From the NCBI GenBank assembly GCA_035406565.1, contig DAONLG010000056.1, positions 1 to 10,146 of the forward strand: 10,146 nucleotides of DNA, in the 5' to 3' direction. The DNA is from Soehngenia sp035406565 (GTDB lineage Bacteria > Bacillota > Clostridia > Tissierellales > Tissierellaceae). A program made the translations under genes and the position numbers. This document shows, in pieces, positions 5,333 to 10,146 of the stretch (its first letter is position 1; each line of letters begins with the position of its first letter). Below the pieces are notes generated by a model that ran no database searches, had not been told where the DNA came from, and saw only the letters and a list, made by a program, of their open reading frames with translations.

Positions 5333-5371
5333 ACTATTAATAAATCTTAATAAATTAAACAACAGTTATTA

Positions 5372-5401
5372 TTGACAACATCAGGGTATAAATAGTATAA
5401 T
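5372..5401 (+). promoter_or_regulatory. veg promoter P1
   Basis: TTGACA at 5372-5377, an 18-base spacer and TATAAT at 5396-5401: both boxes are consensus. It is the upstream member of a tandem pair. The spacer holds CAGGGTA (5382-5388), half of an inverted repeat shared with P2. Confidence 0.85.
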
Positions 5402-5410
5402 ATTGAGCGT

Positions 5411-5439
5411 TTGACTTTTTGTTTACCCTGTGTTATACT
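5411..5439 (+). promoter_or_regulatory. veg promoter P2
   Basis: TTGACT at 5411-5416, a 17-base spacer and TATACT at 5434-5439, a strong match. It lies 38 bases downstream of P1. Tandem strong vegetative promoters before veg are also known in Bacillus subtilis. The spacer holds TACCCTG (5424-5430), the mirror of the P1 motif. Expected start is near 5446, giving a leader of about 70 bases. Confidence 0.85.
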
Positions 5440-5450
5440 ATACCTATGAT

Positions 5451-5500
5451 GAGTGTCCCTACACTCCTTCTGCCCCGTTAAGGGAGATTCCTTTGGAAGG
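5451..5500 (+). promoter_or_regulatory. Structured veg 5' leader
   Basis: GAGTGT (5451-5456) and ACACTC (5461-5466) form a perfect 6-bp hairpin with a CCCT loop. Overlapping its 3' end, CCTTC (5466-5470) can pair with GAAGG (5496-5500), part of the likely veg ribosome site. CCC (within 5473-5476) can also pair with GGG (5482-5484) in between. The leader may therefore modulate veg translation, or simply stabilise the mRNA. The short helices make this tentative. Confidence 0.4.
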
Positions 5501-5514
5501 TGGTTTTAATAGGT

Positions 5515-5751
5515 ATGGATAGTATAACCAAAATCAGAGAAGATTTAGAGGGATGCATTGGAAAAAAAGTAAGACTTAAAGCAAACAAAGGTAGAAAGAA
5601 GACAACTATTAGAGAGGGAATACTAGAATCTGCATATCCCAGTCTTTTCGTAGTGAGGATCAATAATGACTATGACAACACCAGAATGGTAAGCTACACA
5701 TATTCTGATGTGCTCACATCTACTGTGGAAATCACAATTTTAGAAGATTAG
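5515..5751 (+). CDS. veg: Veg family protein (DUF1021)
   Basis: A 78-residue protein matching the Veg family of Firmicutes: SITKIREDLEGCIGKKVRLKA at the N-terminus, GRKKTTIREGILESAYPSLF in the middle, and VSYTYSDVLTSTVEI at the end, which line up along the whole length of B. subtilis Veg. In B. subtilis, Veg is abundant and reported to influence biofilm formation and spore germination; its molecular action is not settled. It has a basic, SH3-like/Sm-like small beta-protein appearance. The ATG at 5515 gives the family-like N-terminus; an in-frame GTG at 5500 overlaps the GGAAGGTGG ribosome site (5495-5503) and would add five atypical residues. veg lies directly before ispE, as in many Firmicutes, but a terminator and a separate ispE promoter intervene. 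Confidence 0.92.
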   Translation: MDSITKIREDLEGCIGKKVRLKANKGRKKTTIREGILESAYPSLFVVRINNDYDNTRMVSYTYSDVLTSTVEITILED

Positions 5752-5780
5752 AAAATTTTTAAATGACATAAATAGAGTTT

Positions 5781-5808
5781 AAGGACCTGTTCAAAGCAGG
5801 CCCTTTTT
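5781..5808 (+). terminator. Intrinsic terminator of veg
   Basis: AAGGACCTG (5781-5789) and CAGGCCCTT (5797-5805) pair with one internal A/C mismatch (5785/5801) around a 7-base loop, followed by Ts to 5808. It ends the veg transcript 30-60 bases after its stop. Confidence 0.8.
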
Positions 5809-5830
5809 CATTTAAAAAAATAAAAATATA

Positions 5831-5839
5831 TGGTATAAT
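5831..5839 (+). promoter_or_regulatory. Extended -10 promoter of ispE
   Basis: TGGTATAAT is a perfect extended -10 box. The -35 region is only A/T-rich (5808-5813), so promoter strength probably rests on the TG extension. It lies after the veg terminator and 29 bases before the ispE start codon. Confidence 0.65.
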
Positions 5840-5867
5840 TATATAAAACAATGCGAGGAGAGATATA

Positions 5868-6710
5868 GTGGTTTACGAGATTGATGCACATGCAAAAGTT
5901 AACCTTGCACTTGATGTATTAAAAAAAAGAGAAGATGGCTATCATGAGATTCGAACGATAATGCAGGAGATATCACTCTCTGATAAATTGAGATTTAAAG
6001 AAATCAAAACTGGTTTTAAGCTGCACACTAACAATAAAAATTTGCCAATTGATAAATCCAACTTAGTGTATAAAGCATATGAAAAGATGGCGCAAATTGC
6101 TAAGACAAATGTAGGACTTGAAGTAGAGATAATTAAAAATATACCTCTTTCTGCAGGACTTGCAGGAGGCAGTACAAACGCAGCCGCTTCTTTACTTATG
6201 CTAAATGAGATTTGGAAATTAGATTTGCCTATGGAAAAGCTCATGCAAATAGGAGAAGAACTAGGTTCAGATGTCCCCTTTTGCTTAGTTGGCGGCACAA
6301 AATTAGCTGAGGGCAAAGGCGAGAGGTTAAAAGACATTAAATCATTTAAAAACAAACATATACTACTTGTAAATCCGGGGTTTGAAATTTCAACGCCTCA
6401 TGTTTATAGCAGGATAAAGATTGATGACAAAAGAATTGACATAGAAGGACTTATCAAAGCAATTGAGATGGACGATTTATTTACTGTAGGTAAGAAGCTT
6501 GAAAACAAGATGGAAGAAGTAGTATTTGAAGAATTCCCCGTCATAAAAGATATCAAAGACTATATGCTTAAAAACGGAGCAATAGGAGCTTTGATGAGTG
6601 GAAGTGGGGCAAGCGTATTTGCTATATATGAAGATGTTGAAAAATTAGAATATACAAAGAGAAAAATGGATGAGATTTATCCATATTGTTTCCATACTTT
6701 AACGATGTAA
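5868..6710 (+). CDS. ispE: 4-diphosphocytidyl-2-C-methyl-D-erythritol kinase IspE
   Basis: A GHMP-family kinase that phosphorylates CDP-ME in the MEP (non-mevalonate) isoprenoid pathway in the cytoplasm. Length 280 is normal. Visible motifs: AKVNLALDV with catalytic Lys10, the ATP-binding loop PLSAGLAGGSTNAAAS from residue 93, GSDVPFCLVGG with the catalytic Asp135, and the C-terminal GALMSGSGAS at 240-249. The loop reads AGLAGGSTNAAA where many relatives have GLGGGSSDAAA, a mild variant. The start is GTG at 5868, placed 7 bases after GAGGAG (5855-5860); no ATG nearby would keep Lys10. It follows veg and precedes the sigma-54 activator gene. No T-run terminator is seen after it, so some transcripts may enter the activator gene. 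Confidence 0.95.
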   Translation: MVYEIDAHAKVNLALDVLKKREDGYHEIRTIMQEISLSDKLRFKEIKTGFKLHTNNKNLPIDKSNLVYKAYEKMAQIAKTNVGLEVEIIKNIPLSAGLAGGSTNAAASLLMLNEIWKLDLPMEKLMQIGEELGSDVPFCLVGGTKLAEGKGERLKDIKSFKNKHILLVNPGFEISTPHVYSRIKIDDKRIDIEGLIKAIEMDDLFTVGKKLENKMEEVVFEEFPVIKDIKDYMLKNGAIGALMSGSGASVFAIYEDVEKLEYTKRKMDEIYPYCFHTLTM

Positions 6711-6756
6711 ATTCAGAAAAGTAAGAGCAATTGTAACTATTTAGGCAGGAGACACC

Positions 6757-6772
6757 TGCCTAATATTCGGCG
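6757..6772. promoter_or_regulatory. Activator-type palindrome, copy 1 (upstream of sigma-54 activator gene)
   Basis: TGCCTAATATTCGGCG matches the palindrome TGCCnAAwwTTnGGCA except for the last base. It begins exactly 21 bases, about two helical turns, before copy 2. TTAGGCAGG (6741-6749) and CCTGCCTAA (6755-6763) add a 9-bp inverted repeat that includes this copy's left arm and a further half-site. Likely bound by the Fis-type helix-turn-helix of the activator encoded next; this is inference from the repetition and position. Confidence 0.68.
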
Positions 6773-6777
6773 GTAAA

Positions 6778-6793
6778 TGCCTAAAATTCGGCA
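6778..6793. promoter_or_regulatory. Activator-type palindrome, copy 2 (adjoining the activator's ribosome site)
   Basis: TGCCTAAAATTCGGCA is a full match to the palindrome and differs in one base from copy 3 near kdd. It ends one base before GGAGGA (6795-6800), the ribosome site of the activator gene. Protein bound here would sit on or just inside the transcript start, which suggests negative autoregulation rather than activation. Confidence 0.72.
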
Positions 6794-6805
6794 TGGAGGA
6801 ATAAT

Positions 6806-8200
6806 ATGAAAGATACATTTTTAAGAGAAAATATTTTTGAAGTATTAGATTATTTAGAAGAGGGGATACATATAATAGATGCCTCTGGCAAGAGCATATA
6901 CTACAACGCATTCGCTCAGATGATTGACGGAGTAGAGCTAAATAAAGCCATTGGCAAGCACTTGTTGGAGATATACCCTTCTTTAGATGAACAAACGAGT
7001 ACATTACTTACTGCAATTAGGACTGGCGAACCAATACTTAGAAAAGAGCAAACTTTTGTAAATTACAAGGGTGAGAAAATAACCACTATAAACTCCACTA
7101 TCCCAATAAAAAGCAAGGGCAAGATAATGGGAGCGATAGAGATTTCAAGAGATATAACACAAGTTAGAGAACTCTCAGAAAAAGTAGTTGACTTGCAGAG
7201 TCAACTATTTAAGAAAAATGATAAAATCAGCCCGACTAATGAATATGCAAAATACACATTTTATGATATTGTAGGCAATAACAAAGAAATATTGAAGTTA
7301 AAAGCTTTAGCTAAAAAGGCCGCTGAATCTGATGTACCTGTGATGGTATCAGGAGAAACTGGAACAGGAAAAGAGCTCTTCGTCCACTCTATTCACAGCG
7401 GGAGCAAGAGAAGGCACGGACCTTTCATAGCTCAAAACTGCGCAGCACTACCTGCAAATCTCTTGGAAGGGATATTATTTGGGACATCAAAAGGTGGATT
7501 TACTGGTGCTGAGGATAGACCTGGACTATTTGAATTAGCTAATGGGGGGACATTGTTTCTAGATGAAATAAACTCCATGCCCCTTGAACTTCAACCAAAG
7601 CTCTTAAGAGTGCTCCAAGATGGCAATGTGAGAAGAGTTGGGGATACAAAAGTTAAAAATGTCGATGTAAGGATAATCACAGCACTTAACATTCACCCCG
7701 AGGAAGCTATAGAAAAGAAGATGCTGAGGAAAGACCTCTTTTATAGGCTAAATGTGATCACTTTAGAGATACCACCACTTAGAGAAAGAAAAGATGACAT
7801 AGAAACTTTAACTAATCATTTTATAGAAAAGTACAATATGCTTTTAAACAAGGAAACTAAAGGGATATCTAAAAAAGCTTTAGATCTTTTAAAAAGTTAT
7901 GCTTGGGAGGGAAATGTCCGTGAATTAGAACACCTCATAGAAGGAGTCATGAGCATTTACGATGTAGATATAATAGATATCGAGCATTTGCCCGAAAAGA
8001 TGAAAAGGATTGCCAACAGGAAGAATAAGAGAAAATTTGAATTAGATTTAAATCAAGTGCTAAAAGAAACGGAAAGAAATTTGATATTAGAAGCATTACA
8101 AGCGACAGATGGAAATATATCTAAAGCAAGCGAAGCTTTAAACATTCCAAGACAAACTCTTCAATATAAAATTCAAAAATACAATATTGAGTTAAAATGA
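6806..8200 (+). CDS. Sigma-54-dependent transcriptional activator with PAS sensor domain (likely lysine-fermentation regulator)
   Basis: A 464-residue bacterial enhancer-binding protein of RocR-like layout. Residues about 8-115 form a PAS domain (EEGIHIIDASGKSIYYNAF, later GAIEISRDITQ), followed by a short linker helix. The AAA+ domain runs from about 150 to 390: Walker A GETGTGKE at 183-190, the sigma-54 contact loop GGFTGA at 230-235 (usual form GAFTGA; a second glycine is seen in RocR-like proteins), Walker B TLFLDEIN with Asp253/Glu254, then LFYRLNVI and PPLRERKDDI. A Fis-type helix-turn-helix closes it (about 430-462, NISKASEALNIPRQTLQYKI). There is no response-regulator domain, so the signal probably binds the PAS domain. 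It lies directly before the kdd-kamA operon with its sigma-54 promoter, and its putative sites occur before itself and before kdd. Control of lysine fermentation is therefore a strong inference; the ligand is unknown. Confidence 0.93.
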   Translation: MKDTFLRENIFEVLDYLEEGIHIIDASGKSIYYNAFAQMIDGVELNKAIGKHLLEIYPSLDEQTSTLLTAIRTGEPILRKEQTFVNYKGEKITTINSTIPIKSKGKIMGAIEISRDITQVRELSEKVVDLQSQLFKKNDKISPTNEYAKYTFYDIVGNNKEILKLKALAKKAAESDVPVMVSGETGTGKELFVHSIHSGSKRRHGPFIAQNCAALPANLLEGILFGTSKGGFTGAEDRPGLFELANGGTLFLDEINSMPLELQPKLLRVLQDGNVRRVGDTKVKNVDVRIITALNIHPEEAIEKKMLRKDLFYRLNVITLEIPPLRERKDDIETLTNHFIEKYNMLLNKETKGISKKALDLLKSYAWEGNVRELEHLIEGVMSIYDVDIIDIEHLPEKMKRIANRKNKRKFELDLNQVLKETERNLILEALQATDGNISKASEALNIPRQTLQYKIQKYNIELK

Positions 8201-8222
8201 GCCTTTGAGGCTCTTTTTTTTT
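8199..8222 (+). terminator. Intrinsic terminator of the activator gene
   Basis: GAGCCT (8199-8204) and AGGCTC (8208-8213) form a 6-bp stem with a TTG loop, followed by nine Ts (8214-8222). The stem begins inside the activator's TGA stop codon (8198-8200). It insulates the kdd operon from upstream transcription. Confidence 0.9.
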
Positions 8223-8230
8223 ACCCTTGA

Positions 8231-8246
8231 TGCCCAAAATTCGGCA
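8231..8246. promoter_or_regulatory. Activator-type palindrome, copy 3: upstream activating site for kdd
   Basis: TGCCCAAAATTCGGCA is nearly identical to the copies at 6757 and 6778. Its centre lies about 90 bases before the -12 element and about 100 before the expected start, the usual distance for enhancer sites of sigma-54 activators. The AT-rich stretch between (8247-8310) would allow DNA looping. Confidence 0.75.
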
Positions 8247-8314
8247 ATAAAAACCTTTTCCTAAAATCAACAAAAACAAAGTGAGCAAATTAGCTATTTT
8301 TTTAACAAAGGTTG

Positions 8315-8331
8315 TTGGCACGAAAATTGCA
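8315..8331 (+). promoter_or_regulatory. Sigma-54 (-24/-12) promoter of the kdd-kamA operon
   Basis: TTGGCAC-GAAAA-TTGCA is an essentially perfect match to the consensus TGGCAC-N5-TTGCW, with the -24 GG at 8317-8318 and the -12 GC at 8329-8330. The expected start is near 8341, about 30 bases before the kdd ATG. With the activator site upstream and the activator gene adjacent, all cis parts of a sigma-54 unit are present. Confidence 0.92.
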
Positions 8332-8370
8332 TTAATTAATAGTGTAAAAAAATATGAGGAGGAGTTGCCA

Positions 8371-9408
8371 ATGAAAAAAGGGAGTCCATATGGAGTACAC
8401 AGAGTTATTGAACCAAAAGGTGTACTACCACAACCAGCATTAAAGATTGACAATACAATGGAAATTTATGACAATGAGATACTTATCGATGTAAAAACAT
8501 TAAATGTTGACTCAGCTAGTTTTACTCAAATAGAAGAGCAAGCAAAAGGCGATGTCGAAGAAATCAAAAAAATAATGATGGGCATTGTTGCAGAAAGAGG
8601 GAAACACCAAAACCCAGTAACAGGTTCAGGCGGGATGCTAATTGGTACTGTTGAGCAAATTGGACCAGCTTTAGAAGGAAAGACTGATTTAAAAGTAGGG
8701 GATAAAATAGCAACTTTAGTTTCTCTATCACTTACACCACTGAGAATAGACGAAATACTTGAAGTAAGAAAAGACATAGATCAAGTTGATATCAAAGGGA
8801 AAGCGATATTATTTGAATCGGGAATATACGCAAAATTGCCAGACGACATACCAGAAAATTTAGCGCTTTCAGTTCTAGACGTTGCAGGAGCACCAGCACA
8901 AACTGCTAAATTAGTTAAACCTGGGGATACTGTAGTAGTATTAGGTGGAACAGGTAAATCAGGCATGCTCTGCTTATATGAAGCAAAGAAAAGAGCAGGA
9001 GTCACAGGTAAAGTAATCTGCATAGGCAGCAGAGATGAAACTATAAACAGAGTAAAACAAGCAAATCTAGCTGATGTATACATCAAAGCTAATGCGCAAG
9101 ATGCAGTTGAAATCATGGAAAAAGTTGCAGAAGCAACAAATGGAGAAATGGCAGACATAGTAATAAATACTGTAAATATTCCAAACACTGAGATGTCATC
9201 AATACTTGCTACTAAAGATGAGGGGTTAGTATATTTCTTCTCTATGGCAACAAGCTTTACAAAAGCTGCTCTTGGAGCTGAAGGAGTAGGTAAAGACGTT
9301 ACAATGATCATTGGAAACGGATACACTAAAGGACATGCCGCAATAGCACTTAACTTAATGAGAGAATCAGAAACCTTAAGAAAAATATTCACAGAGCTTT
9401 ACGCTTAG
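8371..9408 (+). CDS. kdd: L-erythro-3,5-diaminohexanoate dehydrogenase
   Basis: A 345-residue NAD(P)+-dependent dehydrogenase (EC 1.4.1.11) of lysine fermentation: it oxidatively deaminates 3,5-diaminohexanoate to 5-amino-3-oxohexanoate with release of ammonia. The N-terminal segment GSPYGVHRVIEPKGVLPQPA and the GKHQNPVTGSGGMLIG motif are characteristic of Kdd. A Rossmann nucleotide-binding loop VLGGTGKSG lies at about 190-198, after a medium-chain dehydrogenase-like N-terminal half. Length matches characterised enzymes. The ATG at 8371 follows GAGGAGGAG (8356-8364) by 6 bases. A longer in-frame GTG start at 8281 is rejected because the sigma-54 promoter lies inside that extension. First gene of the operon; kamA follows 23 bases later, so two enzymes of one pathway are adjacent. 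Confidence 0.95.
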   Translation: MKKGSPYGVHRVIEPKGVLPQPALKIDNTMEIYDNEILIDVKTLNVDSASFTQIEEQAKGDVEEIKKIMMGIVAERGKHQNPVTGSGGMLIGTVEQIGPALEGKTDLKVGDKIATLVSLSLTPLRIDEILEVRKDIDQVDIKGKAILFESGIYAKLPDDIPENLALSVLDVAGAPAQTAKLVKPGDTVVVLGGTGKSGMLCLYEAKKRAGVTGKVICIGSRDETINRVKQANLADVYIKANAQDAVEIMEKVAEATNGEMADIVINTVNIPNTEMSSILATKDEGLVYFFSMATSFTKAALGAEGVGKDVTMIIGNGYTKGHAAIALNLMRESETLRKIFTELYA

Positions 9409-9431
9409 TAAAAATATTTGGAGGTATGAAA

Positions 9432-10146
9432 ATGAGAAAATACAACGAGATCCCGTTGTGGAAAGATGTAACAGAAAATGAATGGAATGACTGGAAATGG
9501 CAAGTTAGAAACAGAGTTTCTGATGTTGAAACTTTAAGTCAGATCATCAATTTGACTGAACAAGAAAAACAAGACATAAATGAAGTATTAAAGAAATTCA
9601 GAATGGGTATCACACCATACTATGCATCATTGATGGATCCAGATGATCCTCATTGCCCAGTTAGAATGCAAGCTGTTCCAACTATAGCAGAGACACACAT
9701 ATCTGGTGCAGACATGGAAGACCCACTCCATGAAGATGCTGATTCACCAGTTCCTGGACTTACACATAGGTATCCAGACAGAGTATTATTTTTGATAACA
9801 GATCAATGCTCAATGTATTGCAGGCACTGCACAAGGAGAAGATTTGCAGGACAAAGCGACTCCCCAGCTACAATGGAAAGAATAGATGCATGCATTGAAT
9901 ACATCAGAAACACTCCACAAGTTAGAGACGTATTGTTATCAGGTGGAGATGCGCTATTAGTCGGAGATGACAGACTTGAATACATCATCAGCAAATTGAG
10001 AGAAATACCTCATGTTGAGATAATCAGACTTGGAAGTAGAGTCCCAGTTGTTATGCCACAAAGAATTACTGATGATCTAGTTAACATGCTGAAGAAATAT
10101 CATCCAATTTGGTTAAATACACACTTTAACCATCCAAAAGAAATCA
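9432..10146 (+). CDS. kamA: Lysine 2,3-aminomutase (partial, 5' part)
   Basis: The first 238 residues of a radical SAM, PLP-dependent enzyme that converts L-lysine to L-beta-lysine, the entry step of clostridial lysine fermentation; the gene runs off the window (family length about 416). The radical SAM motif CSMYCRHCTRRR gives Cys126, Cys130 and Cys133, one off the numbering of the C. subterminale enzyme (125/129/132). LLSGGDALL, HVEIIRLGSRVPVVMPQRIT and LNTHFNHPKE are typical KamA segments. The PLP-binding lysine lies beyond the edge. The ATG at 9432 has GGAGG (9420-9424) 7 bases upstream; an ATG at 9426 is too close to it. The N-terminus MRKYNEIPLWKDV supports this start. It lies 23 bases after kdd in the same transcript. 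The remaining pathway genes (kamD/E, kce, kal) would be expected downstream. Confidence 0.96.
   Translation, partial: MRKYNEIPLWKDVTENEWNDWKWQVRNRVSDVETLSQIINLTEQEKQDINEVLKKFRMGITPYYASLMDPDDPHCPVRMQAVPTIAETHISGADMEDPLHEDADSPVPGLTHRYPDRVLFLITDQCSMYCRHCTRRRFAGQSDSPATMERIDACIEYIRNTPQVRDVLLSGGDALLVGDDRLEYIISKLREIPHVEIIRLGSRVPVVMPQRITDDLVNMLKKYHPIWLNTHFNHPKEI

Noticed and set aside
6741..6763. The 9-bp inverted repeat after ispE as a terminator.
   Set aside because: No T-run follows, and its arms are largely explained by half-sites of the activator palindrome.
8281..8370. An in-frame GTG at 8281 would extend kdd by 30 residues.
   Set aside because: The extension contains the sigma-54 promoter, has no ribosome site, and does not look like the Kdd N-terminus; ATG 8371 has an excellent ribosome site.
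8781..9392. A 203-codon open frame on the minus strand opposite kdd.
   Set aside because: It is antisense to a well-identified gene, lacks a ribosome site and has no recognisable family; it reflects kdd codon composition. The 137-codon frame opposite ispE (5942-6355) is rejected for the same reason.

Overview
The window reads as the chromosome of an AT-rich, low-GC Gram-positive anaerobe of the Clostridia. It looks most like a selenium-using amino-acid fermenter of the Peptostreptococcaceae type (Acetoanaerobium/Peptoclostridium-like). The evidence is strong GGAGG ribosome sites, the clostridial order metG-tatD-rnmV-rsmA, a veg-ispE pair, an in-frame UGA in a HesB/IscA-like gene, and the start of a lysine-fermentation operon (kdd-kamA) behind a sigma-54 promoter. 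The genus is inference.

Layout: (1) 1-2443, + strand: the 3' end of metG, then tatD, rnmV and rsmA, tightly packed with overlaps; a housekeeping RNA/DNA-processing operon. (2) 2440-3843: a small redox/Fe-S island. It holds a YruB-type glutaredoxin, a convergent DUF1858 CxxC protein, a four-helix membrane protein and a HesB-like selenoprotein (UGA at codon 36, hairpin just downstream). The glutaredoxin and the selenoprotein each have a near-consensus sigma-A promoter carrying a CsoR/CstR-type palindrome (ATACC...GGGGGTAT), so they look co-regulated. (3) 3844-5332: the magnesium transporter gene mgtE behind a ~130-nt leader. The leader contains a 29-codon ORF whose stop touches the mgtE ribosome site, and three mutually exclusive helices able to hide or expose that site. 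It does not look like the known M-box. (4) 5372-6710: veg, with two tandem strong promoters and a structured leader, then ispE. (5) 6711-10146: a PAS/AAA+/Fis-type sigma-54 activator, then kdd (3,5-diaminohexanoate dehydrogenase) and the 5' part of kamA (lysine 2,3-aminomutase), which runs off the right edge. A 16-bp palindrome TGCCnAAwwTTnGGCA occurs twice just before the activator gene and once about 100 bp upstream of the predicted kdd start of transcription. This gives a complete predicted control circuit for lysine fermentation.

No stretch over 300 bases lacks a gene. The longest non-coding stretches are 5333-5514 (veg promoters and leader) and 8201-8370 (terminator, activator site, sigma-54 promoter). 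I saw no rRNA, tRNA, insertion sequence, CRISPR array or phage structural gene. The most notable items are the mgtE leader switch, the selenoprotein with its paired operators, and the sigma-54 lysine circuit.
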